Shown here: positions 20,918-32,870 of the stretch, piece after piece
Layout of the letters: each line of letters begins with the position of its first letter
Numbering within the stretch: position 1 is the first letter of the stretch
Made by a program: the position numbers and the translations under genes
From: Agelaius tricolor
Lineage: Eukaryota; Chordata; Aves; Passeriformes; Icteridae
Assembly (NCBI GenBank): GCA_023055355.1
Contig: JALJCS010000056.1
Coordinates: forward strand, 1,302,001 to 1,366,000
DNA length: 64,000 bases
Reading direction: 5' to 3'
Notes under the pieces: generated by a model
Told to the model about the DNA's origin: nothing
The model's database searches: none
Seen by the model: the letters and a program-made list of their open reading frames with translations, nothing else

Positions 20918-21450
20918 TTAAAGCACATGGTTACCATGGTTGCACAATTCTGCAGACAATGAGGCCATCCTCCAGGCCACTGGGTCGAACATCTTAGAAG
21001 AGTAAGCAAGAGGCTGCAGTGTTCCCCTGTGTTCCCATACTAAAATCCTTTTCATATGGTCCTGTTTGAAATCCACATATAATTCAAATTCTTTTTCCCT
21101 GTACAGAAAGGCTAGACCAGGAGCTTCAGTTAATCTGATTTTTTTATATTCTAACTCTTTAAAATTCTGCTTTCTATCTGGTGTCCATTCATGCAGTTTC
21201 TTAACTGACTGGACAGGAGTATTATATGCAGGCATGCATGGCTCCAGAAGACCTGCCTTTAACAGGGATTCAGTAACAGGCTGTAAGCCCTTCTTTCCCT
21301 GCCTTGAAAAGACGATATTGCTTTTTAGACACCACTTGTCCTGATTGCTTCAAAGTAGTTTGGAGAGGCTCCAGAGTTAATTTTCCAGATTTCCCTGGGA
21401 CTGCCCACACTTGTGGGTTTACTGCAGCATAGACCTTCTCAGACATTTGA
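20918..21450 (-). pseudogene. pol: ERV-C reverse transcriptase with palm deleted
   Basis: An N-terminal RT stretch (VWAVPGKSGKL, ..PCMPAYNTPV) changes at about 21185 to connection sequence (EWTPDRKQNFKELEY, LTEAPGLAF, LYVDFKQ). The palm with the YxDD box, roughly 170 residues, is missing. 105 codons remain open at 20918-21235. Confidence 0.65.
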
Positions 21451-21479
21451 CATAAAGTTCCAATAGTGTTAGTTTATGT

Positions 21480-21745
21480 ATCACTTTTTACAATGTTATT
21501 TTGCATTCCAAATGTAGCCAGCAAATCCCTTCCCAGTAACTTACAATTACAAGTAGGAACAAACAGAAATTCATGCATTTCAAACCTAACCCCCCACCAT
21601 GTACTAATCGTGGTAGAATGAAACACATTCCCACCTCTTTTCCACTTAACCCTTGAAGAATTAAAGAACTTCTTGACAATTTTTCCCTTTAGGGATAAAA
21701 TTCGAAATGGATTGAGAGGCCCCTGTGTCTATCAGGAAACACCTC
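21480..21745 (-). pseudogene. pro: ERV-C protease
   Basis: The retropepsin motifs CFLIDTGAS (LIDTGA codons at 21718-21735) and LLGRDLLATFGM (near 21510-21545) are in the correct order and spacing. Shifts break the reading frame between them. Confidence 0.65.
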
Positions 21746-21764
21746 CTCCCGATCCAGACTCACC

Positions 21765-22940
21765 TTAAATGTTATCAAAGGCTGCAGTGTGGTGGGTCCC
21801 TGGTATAATGGGAACCCCTGACACCCCTAAAAATCCATCTCCATTCACCGCTGGACTTGATCCTCCTGAGGATTCAGTTGTTTCTGCAGACATTCTCACT
21901 TCCAGTGTCCCTGCAGATAGTAAACTGTTTCCATCCAAGATGCTATTTGGATCGGCTCTCCTCTGCAGAGGAGGGAATGCCTCTGCCACATTCTTTTGGG
22001 CAATCCCATCCCTTCTATCCTGGATGCCCCCTTGGGCCCTGTGGTGTATCCTTCCACAGCAGTAAGAACTCTGCTATCACCTTTGCCTTCACCTTTTCCT
22101 CATCCCTTCTTACATACACTTGCTGTATCTTCCTAACCAGTTCATCCAGGAGCTTTATTCTGCCCTTTCTTTAGCCCCAGCCCCACTACTGCCTGTGGGT
22201 GCTCATTCTAGCACAGCTCAAAATCATTTGTTTCTCCAGTGACCCAAATCAAATCCTTAAAAGAAAATCCTAACTCTTCCATTTATAATCCTAATTTCCC
22301 AGATATTTCTTGCTCCTCATCTTTGTTCTCACCCTTTTCACCATAAACTATATTCTAGACCCAGTCCCCATCCTGCCAAACATGTGTCCAAACATGGCCC
22401 CCTTGCAGATGGCCCTGGATCAGCTAGCAAATTCTGAGGATAAATGCCTTCTGCTGCTGCTTGCCTTAAACATATTCCTACACATTCTACTTCAACCAAT
22501 CCTTTCCCAACATACAAGGACCATCTGACCCCTGTTGTGGAGACCCCTTCTTGACTCTCCTTATTGCCTCCCCGGGTGTGGATTGTCTTTAATTACCTCT
22601 GCAAGAATGTACAAACTACCTCAACATTCTCCCAAGGGATTCTTTGGAGATATTTTGGGAACAGCATGCCTTTTGCCAGGACCTGGCTTTACCTGTGCTA
22701 CCCTCCATGGGTGCTCTCTCAGGTTTAGTTCCTGAAAATCCCATTGACTGGTGAGATTTTCAGTGGTCCTTCCCTGTGAACTCTTCATGGAGCCCCTGGT
22801 CCATCAATTGTCTGTCTCGAGTGAGTGGACACTATCAGGTACCCAATCAATTGCCCAGTGCTGGCCTCCACCAAAAGGAACTGGTCACCAAAACTGAGTG
22901 AGGGGCACCTTCAGCTCCCCTTGCTGCCCCTTGGATGGTG
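21765..22940 (-). pseudogene. gag: ERV-C gag remnant
   Basis: Position between PBS and protease implies gag. A degenerate CCHC-like nucleocapsid box (CCGRIHHRAQG) lies near 22030-22065, and a 74-codon frame leads from it toward protease. Capsid similarity is too decayed to place with confidence. Confidence 0.4.
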
Positions 22941-22946
22941 AAAAGG

Positions 22947-22964
22947 ATCCTGAATGAGTTCCCA
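22947..22964 (-). promoter_or_regulatory. Degenerate tRNA-Pro-like PBS of ERV-C
   Basis: The minus strand reads TGGGAACTCATTCAGGAT. It keeps the skeleton of the tRNA-Pro site of gammaretroviruses, with about five changes, mostly C-to-T or G-to-A. It lies a few bases after CCTAACA, the presumed LTR end at 22969. Confidence 0.5.
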
Positions 22965-22968
22965 TTTT

Positions 22969-23590
22969 GTTAGGAAAACTAATCCTCTGTGTCAGAGGTT
23001 TATGTCTGAAAAGGAAACAAAGAAATCCTATTGCCAAATGGGGGTCTATGTACAAATCACGAAAGGGACGGGACTGCTGAGGAACACATCTCAAGCTGTT
23101 TATTGTCTAGCATCAGTCTCATTATGTGGTTATGAAAATGGGAAAATGCCAGCACCTCACATGCCCAGCAGCAGACCAAGAACTTAATGTTACAACTTAC
23201 TTGACAAGTTTTTTTACCAATCACACAAACAAAAAACATACTGACAGTAGTTCTATCCAACCACTATAAGAACACATACCTTTTGTTAAAACAATACTTG
23301 CTTATTTCGAATACAATAACTGCTTGCAAGTCTTAAAACACAATGCACAGAGCTCCATTATTAAGTTTAGAACTTCCTAATATCTTGCTAGATATACTTT
23401 TCTGTAGCATAGGGAGTTATTCTAGCCAAGCGTTAAGACACAGACCATTGTTCTATTTGTCCTTACTTTCTACTTCTTATATAATTTTTCTGCTGAAAAA
23501 TCTTATGGCTGCTGCTTAGCTCTAATCACAGTTCTGCTGTCACTGAGGCCTGCCTTTTGCAGCTTTCAAAAAAGTCTCTAATTGTAAGGA
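22969..23590 (-). repeat. ERV-C 5' LTR (outer edge uncertain)
   Basis: The minus-strand AATAAA (plus TTTATT near 23099-23104) is followed by about 130 bases of R/U5 to the PBS. The outer edge is lost at the start of the ~190-bp satellite. Confidence 0.45.
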
Positions 23591-26150
23591 TTCCCACAGG
23601 TATCAGCTCAGAGGTGGCATTTGGAGAATAAAGGGAATTCAAGGTCTTAGTTTCTGTCAGAATTAGTTTTGGAGAAATCCAGCAAAGCTTGCAAATTTTC
23701 AGCTTGGCACCCCACTGTCGGGCAGGGTGAGTGGCCCCAAATGAAGGCCATTTTCCATGGAAAAAAAGAAGTCATTTCCCCAGGGTCTGGGTATCAGATG
23801 AAAGGTGGTGATGGGGGCTGTAAGGAAATGCTTTGCCTTAGTTTCTGTGAGCTTTAGTTTTGGAGAAATCCAGCATTTGCTTGCAAATTTTTAGCTTGGC
23901 ACCCCACTGTCAGCCAGTGTGAGTGGCCCCAAATGAAGGCCATTTTCCATGGAAAAAAAGAAGTCATTTCCCCAGGGTCTGGGTATCAACTAAGAGGAAG
24001 CGTTCGGAGCTGTAGGGATTTGCAGGGTCATAATTACAGTCAGCTTTACTTTTTGAGGAATCCCGCAAAATTTGTAAGTTTTTAGGTTGGGTCCCCCGTG
24101 AAAGCCAGGGCGAGTGGCCACAGAGGCCATATTCCATCAGAAAAAGAAGTCAATTCTCCAGGCTCTGGGTTTCAGGTCAGAGGTGGTATTTGGGACTTTA
24201 AAGGAATGTCATTTCTCCATGTCTCATTGTCTTCTCTTGGTCCTAGTTTCTTCAAGCTTTATTTTGGGAGAAAGCAAGCAAAGTTTGAAATATTTTAGCT
24301 TGGCACCCCAGCGTGGGCCAGTGGGAGTGGCCGCAAACAAAGGCCATTTTCCATGGGAAAAAGAAGTTATTTCCCCAGGGTCTGGAGGCCAGCTCAGATG
24401 TGGCATTTGGAACTCCTAGGGTGTTCAGTGTCCTAGTCACTGTCAGCATTAGTTTCTCAGAAATCCAGCAATGCATAAAATTTTCAGGTTGGCACCACAT
24501 TGTCGGCCAGTGCAAGTGGCCGCAAACAGAGACCATTATCTGTGAGAAAAAGGAGTCATTTCTCCAGGGTCTGAGTATCAGCTCAGAGGTGGCGTTTGGG
24601 ACTATAGGGCCTGCTGGGTCCTCATTGCTGGAAGCTTAAGTTTTTGAGAAATCCAGACACGTCTGAAAATTTTTAGGTTGTCACCCTATTATTCGCCAGT
24701 GGAAGTGGCTGCAAACAGAGGCCATTTTCCATGGAAAAAAAAAAAAGTCATTTCCCCAGGGACTGGGTATAAGCTCAGAGGTGATGTTTGAGGCTCTAAG
24801 GGCATGCATATTCAAATTTGAAGGCACCTTTCGTTTTGGAGATATCCTGCAAAGTTTATAAATTTTTAGGTCTTCATCCCACTGTCGGCCAGTGCGAGTG
24901 GCTGCAAATGGAGCCCGTTTTCCACGGGAAAAAGAAGTCATTTCCCCACAGTCTAGGTATCGCCTCAGAGGTGGCGTTTGGGGCTCCTAGGGCATGTATG
25001 GTCCTTGGTGCTGGCAGCTTTAGTTTTGGAGAAATCCAGTAAAGTTAATGCAATATTTTAGCTTGGCACGCCACTGTCTGCCAGTGCGAGTCACCACAAA
25101 TGGAGACCCTTTGCAATGGGAAAAAGAAGCAAATTCCCCAGGGTCTGAGTATCAGCTCAGAGGTGGAGTTTGGACATCTATGTATGGGCTAGTTCCTACT
25201 TTAGTTTTAGTTTTGGAGAAATCCAGGTGAGTTTGCAAATTTTTAGTTTGGCACCCCAATTTTGCAACTGCGGGTGGCTGCAAAAGGAAGCCATTTTCCA
25301 TGGGAAATGAAGTAATTTCTCCAGAGTCTGGGTATCAACTCAGAGGTGGTGTTTTGGATTGTAAAAGCATGTACGGTCCTATGTGCTATCCGCTTAAACT
25401 TTGGAAAACATCATCTAACTTCGCAAATTTTTACAATGGCACCCTATTATTGGCCATTGCGAGCGGCTGCAAACAGAGGCCATTTTCCATGGGATAAAGA
25501 TGTCATTTCCCCAGGGTCTGGGTATCAGTATGGAGGTAGAATTTTGGATTTTAAGGTATGCACATCCCTAGTTACACACAACTTTAGTTTTGAAAAAAAC
25601 AATCTCAGTTTGCAAATTTTAAATTGGCACCACACTGTTGGCCAGAGCAAATGGCCACAAATGGAGGTCATTTTCCATAAGAAAAAGGAGTCATTTCCCC
25701 AGAGTCTGCGTATCAACTCAGAGGTAGAGATTGGTGTTCCTAGGGCATGGTCCTAGATGGTGGCTGCTTTAGTTTTGTAGAAATCTAGCAAAGCTTGCAG
25801 ATTTTTGGGTTTTCAGCCTATTATTAGCCTGTGTGAGTGGCCGCAAACAAAGGCCATTTTCTCTGGGAAAAAGAAGTAATTTCCCCAGGGTCTGGGTATC
25901 AGCTCAGAGGTGGCAATTTGGGTTCCTAGGGCATGCATGGTCCTTGCTGCTGACAGCTTTAGTTTTAGAGGAATTCAGAAAATTTCACAAATTTTTACAT
26001 GGGCACTTTATTATGGGGTTGTGCAAGTGTCCACAAACGGAGGCCATTTTCCATGGGAAAAAGAAGTCATTTCCCCAGGGTTCTGGGTGTCAGCTCAGAA
26101 GTGGTATTTTGGATTTTAAGGCAAGCACAGTCCTAGTTGCATGCCATCAG
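23590..26150. repeat. ~190-bp satellite array, left block
   Basis: About 13 head-to-tail units with period near 190 bp. Each carries a conserved core GGCCATTTTCCATGGGAAAA, then AAGTCATTTCCCCAGGGTCTGG and, further on, TTTTGGAGAAATCCAGCAAA. Core positions (for example 23748, 23940, 24127, 24722, 24914, 25852, 26045) give spacings of 184-193. Short frames run through several units because some spacings are multiples of three; I do not treat them as genes. The unit length is close to a ~191-bp satellite described in zebra finch; homology is not tested here. Confidence 0.9.
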
Positions 26151-26690
26151 AAATCAAGCCAACCCACAACAAGGGGGAGAAATTATCCATATGACTGTTT
26201 TGCGGAGATAGCCAAAAACTCCACAACTTTGTGAAAGTTGTAAAGCCGGTATGTTTATTACAGCACCAGACACATGTGGAGATTACACTCCTTAAAAGAC
26301 ATGCGTCCCTCTGGAAACTTCAGCTCCCTTTTTATCCCCCTCTCAAATACATATGCATACAATTTCACAATAGGTTCATACATATTCATTTTTATGAATT
26401 TCGCATGACATTTGCCGCTAGTTCTTCTTTATCAGAAAGAATTCCTAGGTAAGGTTGACCTGCTTTCACATCAGTCTCTCTGTCTCTCTTTATCACCCTC
26501 TGTCTCCCCCTCCTTATCTCTGTCCTTCACTGAATCAGTACCCCTGAGCCTAGGCTTTGCAGTCAGGCTACATAACTATGTTTTCTAACCACAGACTCAA
26601 AGATGTACATTTCACCTAAATCAAAATGGATTTCTACTCTGGAGAATTTCTAGGCTGTCTCATGACCCCATGGATCCCAAACACAGGAGT
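26151..26690 (-). repeat. LTR-like insertion in the satellite, minus orientation
   Basis: The sequence leaves the satellite at about 26150. On the minus strand it has GATAAAAAGG (plus about 26328-26337) and AATAAA (plus about 26251-26256), an LTR order. Edges are unclear because it abuts the next LTR. Confidence 0.45.
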
Positions 26691-26691
26691 C

Positions 26692-27084
26692 TGACAGTGG
26701 TCACAGGAGTCTTTGGATGAGGGAAGAGACGTAGATCTGACTCCATGTTTCAGAAGGCTTGATTTATTATTTTATGATATATATATTACATTAAGACTAT
26801 ACTAAAAAAATAGAAGGAAAAGTTTCATCTCAGAAGGCTAGCTAAGCTAAGAATAGAAAGGATAAGAATGATAATAAATGCAGCTGGCTGGGACAGAGAG
26901 AGAGAGCCAGCTCTGCTGTGACTGGTCACTAAATCCAAACATCCACACGAGACCAATCATGGATCCACCTGTTGCATTCCACAGCAGCCGATAACCAATG
27001 TTTACATTTTGTTCCTGGAGCCTCTCAGCTTCTCAGGAAGAAAAAATCCTAAGAAAGGATTTTCATAAAAGGATGTCTGTGACA
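26692..27084 (-). repeat. Solo LTR, family 'TGTCRCAGACATC', copy 1
   Basis: On the minus strand it starts TGTCACAGACATCC and ends CCACTGTCA. It is clearly homologous over its whole length to 62741-63119. It carries AATAAT/AATAAA-type signals near 26760-26775. CAGGAG occurs on both sides (26683-26688 and 27085-27090), but two bases off the left edge. The sequence resembles a very common passerine LTR family (recollection, not checked). Confidence 0.65.
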
Positions 27085-27190
27085 CAGGAGAACAAATGAG
27101 ATAAGAATTGTTTTTTCTTTCTTGGAGGTTTAAAAAATGTGATCCCAGAAATATGCTTGGGAACTTAGGCCCGGCATTTTCTCTGTAGAG

Positions 27191-30100
27191 AAATGCGGCC
27201 ACAGTGCGCAACTGTAGTTTTGGAAAAATTCACCAAAGTTTGCAAATTCGTTCGTTTAGCCCCTATCAATGGCCAGTGGGAATAGCTGCAAACGGAGGCC
27301 ATTTTCCATGGGAAAAAAAAAGTCATTTCCCCAGGGTCGGGGTATTAGCTCAGAGGCAGCATTTGGGGCTCCAAGGACAGGCATGGTCCTAGTTGCTGGC
27401 AGATGTAGTTTTGGAGAAATCCAGAAAAGGTTGCTAGATTTATGTTGTCACACTATTACTGGCCAGTGTGAGTGGCCGCAAACGGAGGCCACTTTCCATG
27501 GGAAATAGAAGTCATTCTGCCCAGGATCTGGAGATCAGATGAAAGGTGGCCTTTGTGGCCCTAAAGATTTGGAGGGTCCGAGTTGCTGGCAGCTGTAGTT
27601 TTGGAGAAATAGAAAAGTTTGCCAATTTCTAGCTTGGCACCACATGGTTGGCCAGTTTGAGTGGGGACAAACCGAGGCCATTCTCTGTGAGAAAAAGAAG
27701 CCATTTCCCAAAGGATTTGGGATCAGATGAAAGGTGGCGTTGGTGGCTCTAAGGACTTGCACGGTCCTAGTTGCTGGAAGTTTTAGTTTTGGAGAAATCC
27801 TGCTTAGTTTGCCAATTTTAAGCAGGGCACCACCCTGTCGGCCAGGGTAGTGCGACCACAAAAAAAAAAAGCCATTTTCCATGGGAAAATGTAGTCATTT
27901 CCCCAGGGTATGGGGATCAGATGAAAGGTGGCTTTTGGGGCTCTAAATACTTGCAGGGTCTTTGTTGCTGGCAGCGTTAGGTTTGGAGCAATCCAGCAAA
28001 GTTAAACCAATTTTGAGCCTGGCACCGCCATGTCGGGCAGAGCGAGTGGCCACAAATGGAGGCCATTTTCCATGGCACAAAGAAGTCTTTTCCCCAGGAT
28101 CTGGGAATCAGATGAATGGTGGTGTTTGGGGCTCTAAGGACTTGCAGGTTCCTAGATGCTGGCAGTGTTAGTTTTGGAGAAATCCAGCAACGTTTGCCAT
28201 TTTCTAGCAGGGCGCCGCCTTGTCCACCAAAGAAACTGACCACAATCAGAGGCCGTTTTCAATGGGAAAAAGTAGTCATTTTCCCATCATCTGGGGATCA
28301 GATGCCAGGTGGCCTTTGGGGCTCTGAGGAATGCAGGGTCCTAGTTGCTGGCAGCTTTAGTTTGTAGAAGCCCAGCAAAGTTTGCAAATTTCTAGCTTGG
28401 AACGGCCCTGTCGACCAGGGCGAAGGGCCACAAACGGAGGCCATTTTCTATGGGAAAAAGAAGTCATTTCCCGAGGGACTGGGGATCAGATGAAAGGTGG
28501 GGTTTGGGGCTCTAAGGAATGTAGGGTCCTAGTTGCTGGCAGCTTTAGTTTTGGACAAATCCTGCAAAGTTTTTCCAATTTCTAATCTGGCCCCTCCATA
28601 TCAACCAACACGAGTGACTGAAACAGAGGCAATTTTCCATGGGAAAAAGAAGTCATTTCCCCAGGGTTGGGAGATCACAATAAAGGTCGCCTTTAGGCCT
28701 CCAAATACTTGCAGGGTCCTTGTTCTGGCGGCTTTAGTTTTGGAGATAATCCAGCAAAATCTGCCAATTTCAAGGTTGGAACCGGCCTTTCGACCGAGGC
28801 AAGAGACCGCAATCAGAGGCCATTTTACATGGGAAAAAGAAGTCTTCTCCCCAGGGTCAGGGGATCAGATGAAAGGTGGCGTTTGGTGCTCTAGGGACTT
28901 GATGGTCCCTAGTAGCTGGCAGCTTCAGTTTTGGAGGAATCCTGAAAAGTTAGCCATTTTCTAGGCTGAAAACCACCTGTTGGCCATTGCGAGGGGCCAC
29001 AAACAGAGGCAATTTTCCATGGGAAAAAGAAGTCATTTTCCCAGGGTCTGGGGATCAGATGGAAGGTGGCCTTTGGGGCTTGAAATACCTGCAGTGTCCT
29101 AGTTGTGGGCAGTTTTAATTTTGGAGAAATCCAGCAACGTTTGCCATCTTCTAGCTTGAAACCCAACTGTCAGCTGGGGAGAGGGGCCACAAAGGGAGGC
29201 AATTTTCCATGAGAAAAAGAAGTCATTTCCCCATGTATTGGGGATCAGATGAAAGGTGGCCTTTGCGGCTGTAGGACTTGCAGGGTCCTAGTTGCTGGCA
29301 GCTTTAGTTTCAGAGAAATCCAGAAAAGTCTGCCTATTTCTAACCTGGCGCTGCGCTGTCAACCAGGGCACGTGGCCGCAAACAGAGGCCATTTTCCATC
29401 GGAAAAAGAAGTAATTTCCCCACAGTCGGGAGATCAGATGAATGGTGGCCTTTGGGGCTCTAAGGAATGCAGGGCCCTAGTTGCTGGCCTCTTTAGTTTT
29501 AGAGACCCAGCAAAGTTTTCCAATTTTGAGCCTAAAACCACCCTTTTGGCCGCGGTGCGGGGCCACAAACGGTGGCCATTTTCTATGGGGAAAAGAAATC
29601 ATTTCCCCAGGGTCTGGAGATCAGATGCCAGGTGTCCTTTGGGGCTCTACGGATTGCAGGGTCCTAGTTGCTGGCACTTGTAGTTTTGGAGAAATCCAGC
29701 ACAGTTTGCCAATTTCTATGTTGGAACCGCCCTGTCGACCAAGGCGAGAGACCACAAACAGAGGCCATTTTACATGGGAAAAAGAAGTCATTTCCCTAGG
29801 GTCTGGGGATCAGATGAAAGGTGGCCTTTGGGGCTTGAAATACCTGCAGCGTCCTAGTTGCTGGCAGCTTTAGTTTTGGAGAAATCCAGCGATGTTTGCC
29901 AATTTCTAGCTGGAAACTCACCTGCCAGCTGGGGCGAGGGGCCACAAAGGGAGGCAATTTTCCATGGGAAAAAGTAGTCATTTCCCCATGTACTGGGGAT
30001 CAGATGAAAGGTGGCCTTTGGGGCTCTAAGGAATGCAGGGTCCTAGTTGCTGGCAACTTTACTTTCTAGAAACTCAGCAAAGTTTGCCAAATTCTAGCCT

Positions 30101-30450
30101 GAAACCCACCTGTCGCTCAGGGCGAGGGGCCACAAATGGAGGCCATTTTCCATGGGAAAAAGAAGTCATTTTCCCTAAGGTCTAGGGATCAGATGAAAGG
30201 TGGCACTTGGGGCTCCTAAGAATGCAGGATCCTAGTTATTGGCAGCTTTAGTTTTGTACAAACCCAGCAAAGTTTGCCAATTTCTAGCTTGGCACCGCCC
30301 TGTCAACCAGGGAAATTGACCGCAAAGAGAGGCCATTTTCTACGGGAAAAAGTAGTCATTTCATGAGGGTCTGGGGATCGGATGAAAGGTGGCTTTTAGG
30401 GCTCTAAATTCTTTCAGGGTCCTAATTGCTGGCACCTTTAGTTTTGGCTA
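27191..30450. repeat. ~190-bp satellite array, right block
   Basis: About 17 further units of the same repeat, with cores near 27298, 27488, 27678, 27870, 28060, 28252, 28439 and onward to 30340. This block is more uniform than the left one and carries TCAGATGAAAGGTGG after the core where the left block has TCAGCTCAGAGGTGG, so two unit subtypes are segregated on the two sides of the LTR insertions. Confidence 0.9.
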
Positions 30451-31908
30451 AAACATGCAGGTGCCAAGAGATGCTAAAGATAGAGATACAGAGCTCTCCG
30501 AAGCTAAGCGCTGGTCCCAGGTGTCTTTCGGCAGAAGCCGCACTCCGGAGCGTGCCGCAACCGGCACAATGCTCTGTCCGCGAAGAAGCCTCTTCTTTGC
30601 CTCCGGGAGACGGAGAGAGTGGCAGCTTTTGAAAGGCGAAGAATGATGCCGCACAACACCGGGATTGTGTGCGCGGCTTTCAAACTGAAAGCAAAGAGTA
30701 CCTTACCTCTCTCCTGCCTTTTCCATTCAAATTAACATTCGAATGGACGAAATTTCGGACAATTTTCTTTTCCTTCTTGCTAAACACTATGCAGCCCTCT
30801 GTGGAAATTCTAGGGCAAGATGAGGAGATGTTTTCTGTACTGGCACAGTTTCTCCTTGCGGGACATAGTGGAAAAGCTTTCTGATAAGATGCAGGCGACA
30901 AGACACACTAAAGACGGAGATACGGAGCTCTCCAAAGCTAAGCACCGGTCCTGGGCATCTTTCAGCAGAAGCTGCGCTCCGGAGTGCACTGTGACCGGCA
31001 CAAAGCTCTGGGCGCCAAAAAACCACTTGTTCACCTCCGGGAGGCTGAGAGAGCAGCAGCTTCCAAAATGCGAAAAACAAAGCTGCACAACACCAGGATT
31101 GTGCGCGCAGCTTTTAAACTGACAGAGGACAGAACCTTACCACTCTCGTGCCTTTTCAATTCACATTATCATTTGAAGAGGAGGAGTTTTGGACAATTTT
31201 TTTCTTCTTCCTAAACACTATGCAACACTCTGTGGAAATTCTAGCGCAAGATCGGGGGATGTTTTCTGTACTGGCACAATTTCTCCGAGCGAGACATAGG
31301 GGAAAAGCTTTTTTCTAAGATGTAGGCAACAAGACACCCTAAAGACGGAGTTATGGAGCTCTCCGACGCCAAGCGCTGGTCCCGGGCCTCTTTCTGCAGA
31401 AGCTGCGCTCCGGAATGCACCACGACCGGCACAATGCTCTGTGCACTAAGAAGCCGCTTCTTCACCTTCGGGAGACAGAGAGAGCGGCAGCTTTTGAAAG
31501 GCGAAGAAGGAAGCCGCACAACACCGGCATTGTGTGCACAGCTTTCAAACTGAGAGAGGACAGTGCTTTACCACTCTCCTGCCTTTTCCATTCACATTAA
31601 CATTCAAATGGAAGGAGTTTTGGACAACTTTCTTTCGCTTCTTTCTAAACACTATGCAGAGCTCCTTGCAACTTCTAAGGCGAGATCGGGGGATGTTTTC
31701 TGTACTGGCACAGTTTCTCCTTGTGAGACACTGTGGAAAAGCTTTTTGCTAAGATGTAGGCGACAAGAGGTGCTAAATACGGAGACACGGCGCTTTCCGA
31801 AGCTAAGCACCAGTCCCAGGCGTCTTTTGGCAGAAGCTTCCCTCTGGAGAGCACCGCAACCAGCACAATGCTCTGTGTGGGAAGAAGCTGCTTTTTTGGC
31901 TCCGGGGT
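30450..31908. repeat. 433-bp tandem repeat, about 3.3 copies
   Basis: Landmarks recur at regular spacing: GGAGCTCTCC-type positions near 30488, 30921, 31352 and 31786, and TTTTCTGTACTGGCACA near 30830, 31262 and 31693. Units are GC-richer than the adjacent satellite and contain many CpG (CGCTCCGGA, CCGGCAC). Frames of 60-208 codons cross them but differ between units. It starts exactly where the ~190-bp array stops and ends at an env fragment. Confidence 0.85.
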
Positions 31909-32604
31909 ACTTAAAGAAGAAGCACAAGCTTAAGACCCGATTGCCACAATTGTGTAGTGGTTTGGGCACTCCATCTGGATTAATAGTGCCAGTCCTTACG
32001 GCAGGTGTCACTGCTGGTCAAGCTTTGACTGCACTTAATAAGTTGGGATGCTGGATGGTCAAACAATTAAAGGTAAGGTCAGCTATTTTACATCAGATTC
32101 TCACTGGCGTACATACCATTAGACATGGCACCCTGCAAAATAGATCTTCTATCTATTTATTGTTGTTAGCACATGGGCACGAGTGTTAGGTTTTTGAAGG
32201 AATGTGTTGTATGAACCTCTGTGTCCATTCTGCAGTCATTCACAGCAAACTCAAACAATGACAAGATAACGAAGAAATTGACTGGAAATAAGTGGGGTAT
32301 GCATGAATGGTTTGAGGGATTGGAAAGAACTGGATGGTTGAAAGATCTCGTAAAGGGAGCTTTGTTATCACTTGTAGTCAATATTATATTGCTTTGTGTT
32401 ATTCCATGCATCATGAAACTGGTGAGCCTCTTGGAAGAAAATACGGTGGAAAGGATCTGGATGGTGCAAGAAGAAGAAGGGGGAATTGTAGCAATGTATC
32501 TGAACCACTTAGACTACAGGGTGCACCAGCCATCTAGCTTGGAACTGTTCTTATCAGAATTTTCTCCGGACCTTCTGGAATTCATCAAGGTTACTAAGAC
32601 ATAA
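31909..32604 (+). pseudogene. env: Env TM fragment of an alpha-like ERV
   Basis: The frame covers a fusion-peptide-like stretch (LIVPVLTAGVTAGQAL), NKLGCWMVKQL and IRHGTLQNRSSIYLLLLAHG. The cysteine motif follows, in which a TAG (32187-32189) replaces the first residue after the leading Cys of CX6CC. A second frame (32221-32604) has the pre-anchor W-rich part and a hydrophobic segment. It is related to the ERV-B TM but diverged. SU, pol and gag are absent; the 5' side is the 433-bp repeat. Confidence 0.7.
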
Positions 32605-32663
32605 GCAGTGCCAAAATAAGAAAGAAGAAGCTGAGAAACCAAATTCCAAGAGCACAAGAACTT

Positions 32664-32870
32664 GATAATGGGGGGCAGCAAAGCACCTGGACGGTAACCA
32701 AACACATCTTCTGAGAGGTGCACGCAGAATGTGTGGACAAGACAAAGGCACTAATAAGAAATGCGGGACTAGCTTGTGCAGAGAGTCAGAATGTGTAAGT
32801 GCATCATGTCAACAATAAACGGCTTCTGCTTAATCGTCTTGGTCCGTTGTCCAGGAGTCCTGAGTTTCAC
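32664..32870 (+). repeat. Probable 3' LTR end after the env fragment
   Basis: A purine tract AATGGGGGGCAGC near 32667-32680 is followed by AATAAA at 32814-32819 and a short GT-rich tail, as expected for the 3' LTR of the provirus that supplied the TM fragment. No paired LTR exists in the window. Confidence 0.4.

Larger units (their letters stand above)
18480..23590 (-). mobile_element. ERV-C: decayed gammaretrovirus-like provirus
   Basis: Minus-strand order from right to left is a 5' LTR, a tRNA-Pro-like PBS, a gag remnant, protease, RT with its centre deleted, RNase H and integrase. Stops and shifts are everywhere, so it is old. The Pro-type PBS and MLV-like pol motifs indicate class I. No 3' LTR was found next to it; env may be the remnant at 2738-4122 plus 17551 onward, displaced by ERV-A1. 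Confidence 0.7.

Noticed and set aside
24098..29873. Many 60-145 codon frames in the ~190-bp satellite
   Set aside because: They repeat the same tandem unit and occur on both strands. They result from repeat spacing and low stop density, not coding.
30669..31900. Frames in the 433-bp repeat, including the first part of the 208-codon frame that ends in env
   Set aside because: The repeat part differs in frame between units. Only the last about 90 codons (31909 onward) show TM motifs.
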